Below, piece after piece: positions 50,680 through 59,146 of a stretch of DNA of 64,000 bases. Within the stretch, counting starts at the first letter, position 1. Every line of letters begins with the position of its first letter. Origin of the DNA: Halomarina pelagica (GTDB lineage: Archaea; Halobacteriota; Halobacteria; Halobacteriales; Haloarculaceae); the NCBI RefSeq assembly GCF_024228315.1, contig NZ_CP100456.1, positions 1 through 64,000 on the forward strand, read 5' to 3'. Under the pieces are notes generated by a model, which saw only the letters and a program-made list of their open reading frames with translations, ran no database searches and was not told the DNA's origin. A program made the position numbers and the translations under genes.

Positions 50680-51852
50680 CTAAAGTCGTGGGTTTCCCTC
50701 ACTGAGGGTCAGGCCCACGTCGTCTGGGGAGTTCGCAGGTTCCATCTCGCCGTTGGTTCCCTTGAGTACGACCTGCGTTTCGGGCTGAGCCACAACAGCC
50801 CCCACCGTCGATAGCGGACTCTGAATGTTCTTACCGACGGCTCGTTTACCAATGTTCGTCGCCCCGTTCTTATCGCCGTTGTCGTCCAGTCCACAGTCGT
50901 GGCACTCGACTCGACCCTGCACCTCCCGACTCGTGTTCTGCGACCCACATCGCCAACACGTCACAGACGTGTCGTACTCCTTCACCGGGATACACTCACG
51001 TCCATCGAGATGGGCTTTGTACGTGAGGATGTTCGCCAGCTTTGCGTACGGCATCTTGTGGGTCTTGTCGTTCACGTACCGGCCTTTGTCGTTGTCGAAG
51101 CGCACCCCGGTCATATCGCCGAACACGATGACGGCGTTGCGTTCACGAGCGCGAGCAACGAGGGTGTTCGCCACCTGATGCAACTCGTGTTCGACTGTTC
51201 GGGGTTCCTTGTCACCGAGGCGTTCGATGACCTGTGCCCCTGAACGAACCTTCGCCTTCCCGATTGACTTGCAAAGTTGTTTGTAGTGTTCCCGAACGCG
51301 CCGAACTTCCGCACCGTGGAACTGCGTATCTCGGTCGGAGAGGAACGTGCTGACGGCTATCCACTTCGCCCCCATATCGACGGCGAGAACGTCGTCGTAC
51401 TCGTCTGCGACGGCCACAGACCGCTTGCAGACGAGGTGAACGTACCACTCACCGCCTCGGTGGACGAGTTCCGAGTCGCGGATGCACTCGTCGGTGAGCA
51501 GGTGTGTGTCCTTCTCGGGGACGTGGACGGGTACCCAGATGCTATCTCCTCGTTCTCGCTCGGGGTTGTAGACGGGGAGTTTGAACCACCACGACGAGAT
51601 GACGGTATCCTCGTCGTGGTCGATGGTGATGCAGTCGTTGCGGAGAACGACGGGTTGTTCGGTGCCCTCTCGTGGGTTCTTGTTCGACCAGACTTTGCCC
51701 GCCTGTTGTTTGGTGGCGGAGTAGAGGTTCGCGTCGTCGTCACCGTGAACGGCGTCTTGGAACGCGGTGTATTCGCGATCGACGAGTCGGGCTTTCCGCT
51801 CGGTGAGCGAGTGGAGTGTGACCCGTACCGTGGTAGTGACTTCGCGTTGCAT
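50680..51852 (-). CDS. tnpB: TnpB-like protein with altered RuvC centre (element 2)
   Basis: 390-aa TnpB-family protein. RuvC Asp159 lies in LAVDMGAKW. The zinc finger is CWRCGSQNTS ... VECHDCGLDDN, and GDKNGATNIG supplies the third acidic site. The second site reads VIVFGDMTGVR (residues 241-251) with Gly245 in place of the usual Glu, the same change as in the TnpB at 48601, although the two proteins are otherwise dissimilar. The N-terminus (MQREVTTTVRVTLHSLTERK) is family-like, and no frameshift is present. Guide-RNA nuclease function is uncertain for this reason. Confidence 0.83.
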   Translation of the reverse strand: MQREVTTTVRVTLHSLTERKARLVDREYTAFQDAVHGDDDANLYSATKQQAGKVWSNKNPREGTEQPVVLRNDCITIDHDEDTVISSWWFKLPVYNPERERGDSIWVPVHVPEKDTHLLTDECIRDSELVHRGGEWYVHLVCKRSVAVADEYDDVLAVDMGAKWIAVSTFLSDRDTQFHGAEVRRVREHYKQLCKSIGKAKVRSGAQVIERLGDKEPRTVEHELHQVANTLVARARERNAVIVFGDMTGVRFDNDKGRYVNDKTHKMPYAKLANILTYKAHLDGRECIPVKEYDTSVTCWRCGSQNTSREVQGRVECHDCGLDDNGDKNGATNIGKRAVGKNIQSPLSTVGAVVAQPETQVVLKGTNGEMEPANSPDDVGLTLSEGNPRL

Positions 51853-51853
51853 C

Positions 51854-52138
51854 CTATTGTCCTGTCTGTGCTTCGATGTACTCCTCGATGGTCTGACTCG
51901 CCACCTCGCCCGCGCTGGAGACGAAGTACGAGCGTGTCCATAGCGATGGGAGGCCGAAGTCGAACTCCTCGCGGAGGTTCCGAGAGGTGTGGCCCTTGAC
52001 CTGTTGCATTATCTTATTCGGGGCGAGTTTTGGGTCGCCCGTGATGAACAGGTGTACGTGGTCGGGCTGGATTGCCAGTCGGAGGATGTCGAGGTCGAGT
52101 TCGTCGGCTTTCTCCTCGATTTCGTGTAAGAATGCATC
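51854..52138 (-). pseudogene. TnpA (IS200/IS605), N-terminally truncated
   Basis: The minus strand reads DAFLHEIEEKADELDLDILRLAI ... [15 protein letters not shown] ... WTRSYFVSSAGEVASQTIEEYIEAQTGQ and stops one base before tnpB. The HUH pair (PDHVHLF) and the Tyr (EEYIEAQ) are kept. The first ~45 residues of a normal TnpA are absent, and a stop lies upstream in frame. No start codon is available. The break coincides with the start of the repeat-rich leader of the AOR gene. Confidence 0.75.
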
Positions 52139-52150
52139 TGTGGATGGAAC

Positions 52151-52379
52151 ATTACGTTACCAGCGACGGCAGAATCTACACCGCCCTCTACGTAACTCTC
52201 TTCGTCCGATGTTACGTTACAAAATCTCGCGAAGGGGAGTGCCAGATTATGTATTACTACAAAATCGAGTCTCGAGCATATTATCTACGTCCACGACTGC
52301 ATTACGTAACCGATTCAGGTTACTATCTCTGGGAAACTCATAACACCGGTCGGGTACTGTATATCCATGGTACGTTAAC
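52151..52379. promoter_or_regulatory. Cluster of TACGTWAC repeats before AOR copy B
   Basis: The 240-base leader contains TACGTTAC at 52153-52160, TACGTAAC at 52189-52196, TACGTTAC at 52213-52220 and TACGTAAC at 52303-52310, plus the variant TACGTTAAC at 52371-52379, directly before the ATG. Several extend to the palindrome GTTACGTAAC or close to it. Such a cluster is not seen in front of other genes here and looks like multiple sites for one regulator, perhaps the HTH protein at 56192. Confidence 0.6.
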
Positions 52380-52381
52380 TC

Positions 52382-54316
52382 ATGACTGAACTCGGCGGCT
52401 TCCAGGATCACGTAGCACGCATCGACCTCTCGTCGGGCGAGGTGAACTACGAGGGAATCGACGAAGAGGACGCGAAACAGTACCTCGGGGCGCGCGGGCT
52501 CGGGGTGAAGTACGTCTTCGACCAGGGGCCGGATGTGGATCCGCTCGGGCCGGAGAACCTGCTGGCGTTCACGAACGGGCCGCTCACGGGGACGCAGGTG
52601 GTGATGAGCGGGCGCATCGCCGTCTGCACGAAATCGCCGCTCACCGGCACCGTGACGGACTCCCACCACGGGGGCTGGTCGGGCGCGCGCCTGAAGTGGG
52701 CCGGCTTCGACGGCCTGCTCTTCGAGGGGCAGGCCGAAGAGCCCGTCTACGCCGTCGTCGAGGACGGCGAGGTCGAACTCCGCGACGCGTCTCATCTGTG
52801 GGGTAGGGACTTCCATGAAGTCCGCGATACCTTAGAGGAGGAGTGTGAGGGAAGTTACGGCAAGAATTTGTCCGTGATGGGCATCGGTCAGGCGGGCGAG
52901 AACGGCGTCAAGTTCGCCTGCATCATGAACGAGGACGACCGCGCCTCCGGGCGCGGCGGCACGGGCTGCGTGATGGGCTCGAAGAACCTGAAGGCAATCG
53001 TCGTAAAATCTAACACAAAAATGCCGAAGCCGGCGGACCCGGAGACCTTCCGCACGGGCCACCAGCAGGCCATGCAGGTCATCCAGGAGTCGGAGGTCAC
53101 CGCGCCCAACGAGGGCGGCCTCTCGCTCTACGGCACCAACGTCCTCATGAACATTAGCGAGGAGATGGACGGCCTCCCAACGAAAAACGGGAGGTACACC
53201 TCGACAGGATCCTATAGCGACGACGAGGGCGTCGAGATCGACGCCGAACACGTCTCGGGCGAGAACGTCCGCGAGAACATCCTCGTGGACGAGCCGACCT
53301 GTCACTCCTGTCCGGTCGCCTGCAAGAAGGAAGTCGAGGTCTCCACCAGCCACAAGGGCGAGGACATGAACGTCCGGATGGAGTCCTACGAGTACGAGTC
53401 GGCGTGGGCACTCGGCCCCAACTCCGGTCATACGGATCGGGACGACATCGCGGTCATGATCGACCGGTGTAACGACCACGGCATGGATACCATCGAGACG
53501 GGCAACATCATGGCGATGGCGATGGAGATGACCGAGGAGGGCACGTTCGACGACCTCGGCGAGGGGATCGACTGGGGTAATTCAGAGGCCATGATCGAGT
53601 TGGTGACGAAGATCGCGACTCGCGAGACGAAACTGGCCGAGCATCTCGGCGAGGGGCAGAGACACATGGTCGATCGGTTCGATGCGGAGAACAACTCGCT
53701 GGCGGTGAAGGGACAAGCCATCGCGGCGTACGACCCGCGCTGCATGAAGGGGATGGGGATCGGGTACGCCACCTCGAACCGCGGGGCGTGTCACCTGCGC
53801 GGGTACACGCCGGCGGCGGAGATCCTCGGCATCCCCGAGAAGGTCGACCCCTACGAGTGGCGCGGCAAGGGCGAACTCTGCGCCACCTTCCAGGACATGC
53901 ACGCGATCAGCGACTCCTTCGACATCTGCAAGTTCAACGCCTTCGCGGAGGGCGTCGAGGAGTACGTCCTGCAGTACAACGGCATGACCGGCCTCGACGT
54001 GAGCGAGGAGGAACTCATGCAGGCCGGCGAGCGCGTCTACAACCTCGAACGGTACTACAACAACCTCAACGGCTTCGACGCCGACGACGACTCCCTGCCC
54101 GCACGCTTCCTCGAGGGCGGCATCCCCGGCCAGGGCGCGAGCGAGGGGCAGTACTGCGAGCTCGAGGAGATGAAGGAGGAGTACTACGACCACCGCGGCT
54201 GGGTCGACGGCGTGGTCAGCGAGGAGAAACTCGACGAACTCGGTATCGACGTCGGTCCCGGAACCGGCGTCAGCCTGAACGACCGCGGTAGCGCAGCTGC
54301 CCCTTCCGACGACTGA
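52382..54316 (+). CDS. aor: Aldehyde ferredoxin oxidoreductase, module copy B
   Basis: 644-aa full-length AOR. The pterin-binding N-domain shows LGARGLGVKYVFDQG and GRIAVCTKSPLTGTVTDSHHGGWSGARLKWAG. Central motifs are IGQAGENGVKFACIMNEDDRASGRGGTGCVMGSKNLKA. The 4Fe-4S ligands are Cys307, Cys310 and Cys314 (CHSCPVACK) and a fourth in FDICKFNAF. Expected reaction: aldehyde + ferredoxin(ox) to carboxylate in the cytoplasm. It is closer in length to classical tungsten AORs than copy A and may differ in substrate. The ATG at 52382 is preceded by the TACGTWAC repeats; the aldehyde dehydrogenase gene follows on the same strand after 147 bases. Confidence 0.95.
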   Translation: MTELGGFQDHVARIDLSSGEVNYEGIDEEDAKQYLGARGLGVKYVFDQGPDVDPLGPENLLAFTNGPLTGTQVVMSGRIAVCTKSPLTGTVTDSHHGGWSGARLKWAGFDGLLFEGQAEEPVYAVVEDGEVELRDASHLWGRDFHEVRDTLEEECEGSYGKNLSVMGIGQAGENGVKFACIMNEDDRASGRGGTGCVMGSKNLKAIVVKSNTKMPKPADPETFRTGHQQAMQVIQESEVTAPNEGGLSLYGTNVLMNISEEMDGLPTKNGRYTSTGSYSDDEGVEIDAEHVSGENVRENILVDEPTCHSCPVACKKEVEVSTSHKGEDMNVRMESYEYESAWALGPNSGHTDRDDIAVMIDRCNDHGMDTIETGNIMAMAMEMTEEGTFDDLGEGIDWGNSEAMIELVTKIATRETKLAEHLGEGQRHMVDRFDAENNSLAVKGQAIAAYDPRCMKGMGIGYATSNRGACHLRGYTPAAEILGIPEKVDPYEWRGKGELCATFQDMHAISDSFDICKFNAFAEGVEEYVLQYNGMTGLDVSEEELMQAGERVYNLERYYNNLNGFDADDDSLPARFLEGGIPGQGASEGQYCELEEMKEEYYDHRGWVDGVVSEEKLDELGIDVGPGTGVSLNDRGSAAAPSDD

Positions 54317-54463
54317 TCGCGCTTCCCTGGTCGAGGGCGGACCGTGCGCTTTCCGTGCTGGGACGCGCATCCGAGCGTGGATACGGCGCTCACCCGAGCT
54401 TCGAAGGAGCGTCTATTTCTGGGGAAAGAACTATGCCGACGCCTTGCCACAGAGTGACAATCA

Positions 54464-55984
54464 GTGACTCCAGACCCACAATCGTCAGACCGTGGCGCTC
54501 TCGAGATCGCCGAACGCCACGAACGGGCAGCCAGCGAGCTGATACGAGAAACGGAACTACAGCTCTACATCGACGGGGTATGGGTAGACAGCATTGGTGA
54601 TGCACGGTTTGACGTCCGTGATCCGACGACAGGCATACGACTCGCGATGGCACAGGCGGGGAATGCTGCGGACATAGAGCGCGCTGTGACGGCCGCGTGG
54701 CGCGGTTACGAGACGTGGAAGACGAAGTCCCCTGCCGAACGGCAGACGATCCTTACCGAGATCTCGGACCGCGTCGAGGCCCGGGCTGAGGAGTTCGCCC
54801 GACTCGACTCGCTCGACAACGGAAAGCCGATCACGGAAGCCCGAGGAGACATCGAACTCGTCGTCGACCACTTTCGATACTTCGCGGGGGCGGCCCGAAC
54901 GTTGGAGGGGAAGACGGTCCCCGTCGGTCGCGATCAACACGTCGAGACTATCCGCGAGCCGTACGGGGTCGTAGGACAGATCATACCGTGGAACTTCCCC
55001 CTACTGATGGCGACCTGGAAACTCGCTCCGGCGCTGGCGGCGGGGAACGCCGTGGTGTTGAAACCGGCCGAGGAGACGCCACTGTCGTTGATGGAGTTCG
55101 TCCACGAGGTAGGTGATCTTCTCCCGGCCGGGGCGCTGAACGTCGTCACGGGATACGGACCGGAGGCGGGAGCGTCACTCGTCGAACATCCGCGCGTCAG
55201 CAAGATCGCATTTACGGGGTCGACGGAGGTCGGCCGCGGCGTCATGAAAGGTGCCGCGAATAATCTGACGGATATCTCACTGGAGCTAGGAGGGAAGAGT
55301 CCGCTCATCGTCTTTCCCGACGCAGACGTGAATCGGGCCGTCGATGTGGCGATCGACGCGATGTTCTATAACGCGGGGGAGTGTTGCTGTGCGGGAACGC
55401 GGCTGTTCGTGCACGACATGCTCCGCGAGCAGTTCGTCGAGGAATTCGCCGCCGCCGCAGAGGCACTCGTGGTGGGCGATCCGCTCTTGGAGAAGACGGA
55501 CATCGGACCGAAGATCTCGGCCACGCAGGTCGAGCGAACCGAACAGTACATCAAACTCGCTACTGAGGTGGGTGGTCAGGTTGTAACCGGCGGTGGCCGA
55601 CCGACCGATGACCGACTCGGGCGAGGGAATTTCGTCCTCCCGACGGTGATCGAGCGCGCCCCCCACGAGGCGCGCGCTGCACAGGAGGAGATATTCGGGC
55701 CGGTCGAGCTCGTCTTCGGCTGGAATAGCTACGACCGACTCATCGAGCAGGTCAACGACGTAAAATTCGGACTGGCCGCCGGTATCGTCACCGACGATCT
55801 CACGACAGCCCGTCGAGCAGCCCGAGACATCGAGGTAGGGAACGTCTGGGTGAACCAGTACAACGAGTTCCCGGCCGGCCAACCATTCGGCGGGTACAAA
55901 CAGTCCGGAATCGGTAGAGAGACGGCCCGTGAAACTATCGAGGCGTACACTCGAACGAAGACCATCAACTTCAGAGTCGGGTGA
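54464..55984 (+). CDS. NAD(P)-dependent aldehyde dehydrogenase
   Basis: 506-aa ALDH superfamily enzyme. The cofactor region IIPWNFPLLMATWKLAPALAAGN and LKPAEETPLS, the switch FTGSTEVGRGVM, the general base Glu274 (ISLELGGKSP) and the nucleophile Cys308 in NAGECCCAGTRLFV are all present. Residues ~1-35 form an extra acidic N-terminal helix. The start is a GTG at 54464. It oxidises aldehydes to acids with NAD(P)+, which overlaps with the AOR reaction. Placed after AOR copy B, it gives the locus both a ferredoxin-linked and a nicotinamide-linked aldehyde exit. Confidence 0.93.
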   Translation: MTPDPQSSDRGALEIAERHERAASELIRETELQLYIDGVWVDSIGDARFDVRDPTTGIRLAMAQAGNAADIERAVTAAWRGYETWKTKSPAERQTILTEISDRVEARAEEFARLDSLDNGKPITEARGDIELVVDHFRYFAGAARTLEGKTVPVGRDQHVETIREPYGVVGQIIPWNFPLLMATWKLAPALAAGNAVVLKPAEETPLSLMEFVHEVGDLLPAGALNVVTGYGPEAGASLVEHPRVSKIAFTGSTEVGRGVMKGAANNLTDISLELGGKSPLIVFPDADVNRAVDVAIDAMFYNAGECCCAGTRLFVHDMLREQFVEEFAAAAEALVVGDPLLEKTDIGPKISATQVERTEQYIKLATEVGGQVVTGGGRPTDDRLGRGNFVLPTVIERAPHEARAAQEEIFGPVELVFGWNSYDRLIEQVNDVKFGLAAGIVTDDLTTARRAARDIEVGNVWVNQYNEFPAGQPFGGYKQSGIGRETARETIEAYTRTKTINFRVG

Positions 55985-56191
55985 AGCGATCGTAGAGGAC
56001 CGAAACGTATCGCGAATCGACCCCCGGTGGTACGCGATCGGCCACCTCGCGCCTCCAGAAATCGCCAGGACCGAGAACGCCGGAATTCATGCCACTGATC
56101 CGATCGACGGTGGAGACGCCAGCGATGGCGCGTTACCGTCGCTCCAGGGAAATCGTTATGTACTGCGTTCACATCTCTTTTCGTACTGCTA

Positions 56192-56809
56192 ATGGGTGTG
56201 TCCGACGACGAATTCGACGCTGATCTCTCTCCGAGAGACATCATTCTTCTGAAACTTAGGATCAAGCACCCGACCGCACCGGTTCGAGAGTTGCGCGATA
56301 TCCTCGAAGAAGAGTACGGCATCTCGTTATCTCACAATCGGGTTAACGAGCTACTTCGCGAACTGGAAGGCGAAGAGGTCTTTCGCACGGAGACAGTCCC
56401 GAACAGACAACTCTTTCAGTACCATCTCTTCCGTATCGCCTTTCACTATCCGAACTTCGAGGCGAAGTGGGAGGACTGCTACTGGGATCTCGTCGAGGAC
56501 CCTCACGTTGTTCTCTTCGCGAACGCCGACGATTACTATTATTGGACGTTAGTAACGCAGTTCAACGATGATCGCGAGGCAGAACGATGGGTCCACTACT
56601 TTTTCAAAAAACACGGTGAACTCATCGCTCAGTTCGATAACACGAAGCTTCCGACGGTTCACAAGTTCTACACCGATGGGAACATCCTCGATGAGCGGCT
56701 CTGGGAATCAGACGAGGGGCGTCGGTATCTCGAACATGCACAGGACGATGACGAGGCCGTCGAATCGATGTCGACCATGCCTCCCCACGAGAACGATCTC
56801 GACAACTAG
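56192..56809 (+). CDS. Winged-HTH transcription regulator, haloarchaeal type
   Basis: 205 aa. An N-terminal winged HTH at residues ~13-70 (SPRDIILLKLRIKHPTAPVRELRDILEEEYGISLSHNRVNELLRELEGEEVFRTETV) is followed by an unclassified domain rich in aromatic residues (FQYHLFRIAFHYPNFEAKWEDCYWDLVEDPHVVLFANADDYYYWTLVTQF). The C-terminus is a short acidic tail. The second domain may bind a ligand or mediate dimerisation. It is the last gene of copy B, on the same strand as AOR and ALDH, and the likeliest local regulator of the module. Confidence 0.75.
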   Translation: MGVSDDEFDADLSPRDIILLKLRIKHPTAPVRELRDILEEEYGISLSHNRVNELLRELEGEEVFRTETVPNRQLFQYHLFRIAFHYPNFEAKWEDCYWDLVEDPHVVLFANADDYYYWTLVTQFNDDREAERWVHYFFKKHGELIAQFDNTKLPTVHKFYTDGNILDERLWESDEGRRYLEHAQDDDEAVESMSTMPPHENDLDN

Positions 56810-56900
56810 GCCTGACAGCCCCCTCCATCTCCTCGCACGACGCTCCGTGAAACTACCTAAGGGGCGATAGCGGTGGCTCGACAGGGTTCCTACCGAGTCG

Positions 56901-57092
56901 TTACTCCGGTAGAGTGCAATGGTCGATCTTTCGACTCCCACAGCTCGGACAGACGAGCGTCCCCTTCTCGGGCGTACCAACTTCGCGCCGAGGGACGGTT
57001 ACGCCACACTCCTCACACGTTATCTGTGCGCGCCATGCTGGGTCCACGTCGGCGCTAGCACGGGGGAGCCGATAGCGATCATCCCGTCTCAT
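56901..57092 (-). CDS. Small zinc-ribbon protein
   Basis: 63 aa from the ATG at 57092: two C-x-x-C pairs in ITCEECGVTVPRREVG ... TLVCPSCGSRKIDH form a rubredoxin-like zinc ribbon. The reading frame continues upstream to 57242 without a known motif, so a longer 113-aa form is possible. Function unknown. It ends 92 bases from the regulator gene and converges with it. Confidence 0.5.
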   Translation of the reverse strand: MRRDDRYRLPRASADVDPAWRAQITCEECGVTVPRREVGTPEKGTLVCPSCGSRKIDHCTLPE

Positions 57093-57621
57093 CACGTGCG
57101 ATGGGTTCGTACTCAGACAACATATACCATGCTGTCGTTTCGTGTCGCGGTATCCGAAGCGCCGTTCGGCATGCTCCGCGCGGATGTACTGAACAACCGG
57201 CTCTGACCGACTTGACACGGTTTCAGAGTCGGACGGGGTCACCTGTCGCTAGATAAACAAGGTGGCGCGGTGGTTAGCAAGGCGGTGTCGGTATCTAGAC
57301 AGAACCGGACTGTGAAGCGGGCTCTCAGTAGTGTCGGGACGGCCGCATTTGGCTTTAATCGAGGGCGCTCCGCCTCCTTCCTCAGCGAACGGCGACGCCG
57401 CGAACAGGGAGGGATACAGCGCCCGCACAGTTCACGTTCACTGTCTGAATATCATTATTATCCGTACGGTCTAATTAGATAGTAAGGCGTTCACCACGCT
57501 TCCGACGGTGTTCAAACGCGACAAGAAGCGTGCATCGGAGGTTGTGGCACGAGTGTCCAACTGGGAGGAATGGGACACTCCGAACCCAACGCCTGCGGAG
57601 ATGCCGGATATACGGTCAGTG
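57093..57621. other. Stretch with decayed insertion-sequence pieces
   Basis: No intact gene is seen. A segment at ~57378-57421 (ccttcctcagcgaacgg ... gagggatacagcgcc) repeats, with changes, the end of the tnpB element at ~58889-58941, so it is probably a left-end remnant. At 57471-57634 (+) a frame reads KAFTTLPTVFKRDKKRASEVV ... NPTPAEMPDIRSV without a start codon and may be the C-terminal scrap of a lost gene. Confidence 0.4.
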
Positions 57622-58960
57622 ACATCCTCCCCGCCGTAACCGGCGGGGCTTCCCACCCAGTGGGATTCCGGCAATGCCGTAGGTTTCAGTCCGAGTACGC
57701 CGAGAGCGTCATCTGTGCGGGTTTCGCACTCGACTCTCGGTGGACTGTGGCGGTGTCACGACCGCTCCCATCCCGAGGCGAGTCATCGCGTTCCGGTTTC
57801 CAAGGAACGCTCTCTCCCCACGGGTTTGCGCGACTGGCGACTTTCGCCGCCGCGTTGATATCCGCGTGAAACTCCGTTACGTGGCAGTCGTCGTGCGGAC
57901 AGACGAACGCCGCTTGCGTACGTCGCCGCCCGATTCGGTTGCAGGCGTGGCACGTCTGGCTTGTGTACGCCGGGTTGACGTACTCGACGCGAATCCCCGC
58001 CTCTGTCGCTTTATCCTCGATACGACCCTGTAGCCGGGCGAACGCCCACGCGTGCAGGCGGCGGTTCATGAACTTGCCGTAGTCAAGGCGCTCGCGGATG
58101 TACGAGAGGTCCTCCATGACGATGACGGGGGTCTCGAACTGTCGGGCGTATTCAACAGCGCGCCGAGACGCCTGCTCGACAATATCCGTGAGCGCGTTCT
58201 GGTAGTGGGCGAACCGTTCGTCGATCCGCCACTCGGCGGCGTCACGCTGTTGCAATCGCCGGAGCGTCGTGAACATCACCTTGCGGAGGTGTCGCGCTCG
58301 ACTGCCACTTTCGAGTATCGGCTTCGTCGGCGTGTTGCGTTTGAGGGCACAGCCCGTAATCAACGCAGATTCGCCGATATCGAAGCCGATGTACGTCTCG
58401 TCGCCGTCCGTTTCGGGTTCTGAAACCTCGTAGTGGACGGCGACGTGAAGCACCCAGCTACTTCGGTTCTGCTGTAGTCGAATCTCGCCAGCTTTGGCGT
58501 CTCCGTTGAGCAGGTCAGACCACAACGGTTCTTGGTCCGGGTTCAACCGGAGCGGAATCCAGAAGTTCGTCCCTCTACCGGGTTGAGGGACGTTCCAGCA
58601 AATCTCGTAGTGTCGAGATTCGTCCCGGTCGAACTTCGCGGCTTGATTCGTGAGTCGTAGTGGGTGTTCATCGTCCAACTCGCGGGCGTTGTACGTCTTG
58701 CGGAGCTTCGGAACGTAGCTGCACAGAGCAGCCTTTGCCTGATACGGGAGGTCGAACGGCGTCACCACATCGCTGACGCCCCCCATCGTATCCGCCCCTG
58801 AATCAAACGCATCGGCCAACGCTTCGCGGTAGGTGGCAAGAAGGCGACGAAGGCGAAGCTCCTTACCTGAATTGAGGCGCAAAGGCCCCTTCCTCAACGA
58901 GCGACCGAAGGGAGCGAGTAGGGAGGGGATACAGCGCCGCACGAGTATCGAACATCTTCG
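57622..58960 (-). mobile_element. IS605-type element, tnpB only
   Basis: The right end lies at ~57622-57650 on the minus strand as hairpin ccccgccggttacggcgggg followed by aggatgtc, like the other elements here. The left end holds inverted blocks (CCCCTTCCTC ... GGGAGGGG) at ~58887-58928. Only tnpB is present, so mobility would depend on a TnpA from elsewhere. Confidence 0.7.
57686..58942 (-). CDS. tnpB: TnpB, RNA-guided nuclease family (element 3)
   Basis: About 418 aa from the GTG at 58942. The start is uncertain because no ATG is near LRLNSGKELRLRRLLATYREAL, where the family normally begins. RuvC motifs are intact: GFDIGESALITG, then VIVMEDLSYIRERL with the canonical Glu-Asp, and EFHADINAA with the last Asp. 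Zinc-finger pairs lie in CHACNRIG and CPHDDCHV. Thus, unlike elements 1 and 2, this TnpB keeps the full metal site and is probably an active nuclease. It belongs to a long haloarchaeal subgroup with the YDLPYQAKAAL-type N-domain. Confidence 0.85.
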   Translation of the reverse strand: MRRCIPSLLAPFGRSLRKGPLRLNSGKELRLRRLLATYREALADAFDSGADTMGGVSDVVTPFDLPYQAKAALCSYVPKLRKTYNARELDDEHPLRLTNQAAKFDRDESRHYEICWNVPQPGRGTNFWIPLRLNPDQEPLWSDLLNGDAKAGEIRLQQNRSSWVLHVAVHYEVSEPETDGDETYIGFDIGESALITGCALKRNTPTKPILESGSRARHLRKVMFTTLRRLQQRDAAEWRIDERFAHYQNALTDIVEQASRRAVEYARQFETPVIVMEDLSYIRERLDYGKFMNRRLHAWAFARLQGRIEDKATEAGIRVEYVNPAYTSQTCHACNRIGRRRTQAAFVCPHDDCHVTEFHADINAAAKVASRANPWGESVPWKPERDDSPRDGSGRDTATVHRESSAKPAQMTLSAYSD

Positions 58961-59026
58961 ACACTCGGCCCACAGGCCCACGCAACCGCAACAACTATAC
59001 GCACAGGTACGTATAGTGCGTACATA

Positions 59027-59146
59027 GTGAGGCGGAAGAACATCACCATCCGCGAAGACCAAGCCGAGTGGGTTGAGGAGAACCACCTCAATCTCTCGTC
59101 GTTTGTTCGCGGGAAACTTGACGAACTTATTGAAGAACGCTCGTGA
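59027..59146 (+). CDS. Small ribbon-helix-helix-like protein overlapping tnpB
   Basis: 39 aa with a GTG start at 59027: a basic strand (RRKNITIREDQ) then two helices (AEWVEENHLN and SSFVRGKLDELIEE), the layout of a minimal ribbon-helix-helix DNA-binding protein of the antitoxin/repressor type. Its stop overlaps the tnpB start as GTGA, so translation is coupled. An orphan paralogue is at 60491. It may control tnpB expression or transposition; this is inferred from position and fold only. Confidence 0.65.
   Translation: MRRKNITIREDQAEWVEENHLNLSSFVRGKLDELIEERS

Larger units (their letters stand above)
50660..52138 (-). mobile_element. IS200/IS605 element with tnpB and 5'-truncated tnpA
   Basis: Right end hairpin CCCACGACTAAAGTCGTGGG at 50673-50692 overlaps the tnpB stop; tnpB (50680-51852) and a tnpA fragment (51854-52138) follow on the minus strand. 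The tnpA 5' half and the left end are missing, so the element cannot move on its own. It sits between the ferredoxin and AOR genes of module copy B. Confidence 0.75.

Noticed and set aside
53582-54370. Open frame of 262 codons on the minus strand
   Set aside because: It is antisense to AOR copy B and composed of low-complexity Val/Leu/Ala sequence.
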